Shown: positions 63,892-64,000 of the stretch, one piece after another
How the letters are laid out: each line of letters starts with the position of its first letter
Numbering within the stretch: position 1 is the stretch's first letter
Assembly (NCBI GenBank): GCA_016861025.1
Contig: BOKO01000017.1
Coordinates: 59,912 to 123,911, forward strand
Reading direction: 5' to 3'
Source of the DNA: Chloroflexota bacterium
Lineage (GTDB): Bacteria > Chloroflexota > Anaerolineae > Caldilineales > Caldilineaceae
Length of the DNA stretch: 64,000 nucleotides
Notes under the pieces: model-generated
What the model was told of the DNA's origin: nothing
Database searches by the model: none
What the model saw: only the letters and a program-made list of their open reading frames with translations
Translations under genes and position numbers: made by a program

Positions 63892-64000
63892 TCATGCGGC
63901 CCTCAGAAGAGGCTTAATGCCGACGCCGACAGGTCTCTGATGTTGGATCTGGTAGAGCAAAACGACTTGATACAGCAAGACGGCGCCAAGCACGATAAGT
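63892..64000 (-). CDS. C-terminal tail of a membrane protein (cut by window edge)
   Basis: An open frame enters at the window end and stops at 63892-63894. The 35 residues include LIVLGAVLLYQVVLLYQ, a membrane-like helix, then a basic tail. The rest lies outside the window, so no function can be given. Confidence 0.4.
   Translation of the reverse strand, partial: LIVLGAVLLYQVVLLYQIQHQRPVGVGIKPLLRAA

Overview
The window reads as a chromosomal segment of a GC-rich bacterium of the phylum Chloroflexota, perhaps Caldilinea-like. That placement is an inference from gene content: a complete Gram-positive-style dcw cluster, aerobic A2-type cytochrome oxidase genes, large lineage inserts in RpoB and RpoC, and many short-repeat hairpins. 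No rRNA or tRNA gene was recognised, so it rests on protein features alone.

Layout. (1) 1-14607, minus strand: the division and wall cluster mraZ-rsmH-ftsL-ftsI-murF-mraY-murD-ftsW-murG-two CvpA-like membrane proteins-murC-murB-ddl (cut by the window edge), mostly with overlapping or near-touching genes. A promoter with three MraZ boxes lies upstream of mraZ. (2) 14608-15490: divergent control region. (3) 15491-24142, plus strand: rpoB and rpoC, ended by a strong terminator. (4) 24215-34763, minus strand: a metabolic run containing an XDH-type molybdenum hydroxylase (FAD subunit plus fused FeS/Mo subunit), an acyl-CoA carboxylase beta subunit, a PLP dehydratase, a membrane-anchored cell-wall amidase, a double GNAT protein and glycogen debranching enzyme. 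(5) 35168-42660, minus strand: cytochrome oxidase subunits II-I-IV-III, then assembly factors CtaG, a YtkA-like protein, SURF1 and heme O synthase. (6) 42994-45566, plus strand: a Fur/PerR-type regulator coupled to a P1B-4 metal exporter. (7) 45646-51547: a secreted Asp-box protein, peptide deformylase, a RodZ-like HTH/SH3 membrane protein, and a VWA/MoxR pair. (8) 51666-59711: a defence island. It holds a TumE/TumA-type toxin-antitoxin pair, the DNA phosphorothioation genes dndC-dndD-dndE, a 35-codon remnant of dndA, dndB, and a convergent HNH endonuclease with a probable sulfur-binding domain. Beyond it lie gene remnants and long hairpin repeats. (9) 59797-63421: thiolase and a fused 3-hydroxyacyl-CoA dehydrogenase/enoyl-CoA hydratase for beta-oxidation, then a truncated PIN protein and the tail of a membrane protein.

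Two things stand out. First, the Dnd locus has no dndFGH restriction genes visible; the only nuclease is a PT-reader-type HNH enzyme that would be expected to attack the host's own modification. Second, the window carries a scattered class of 7-bp-period tandem repeats, often folded head-to-head into hairpins. They sit right after stop codons inside operons (murC/murB, rsmH/ftsL, rpoB/rpoC) and have also entered reading frames (murD, and three times in the molybdenum hydroxylase) without breaking them.
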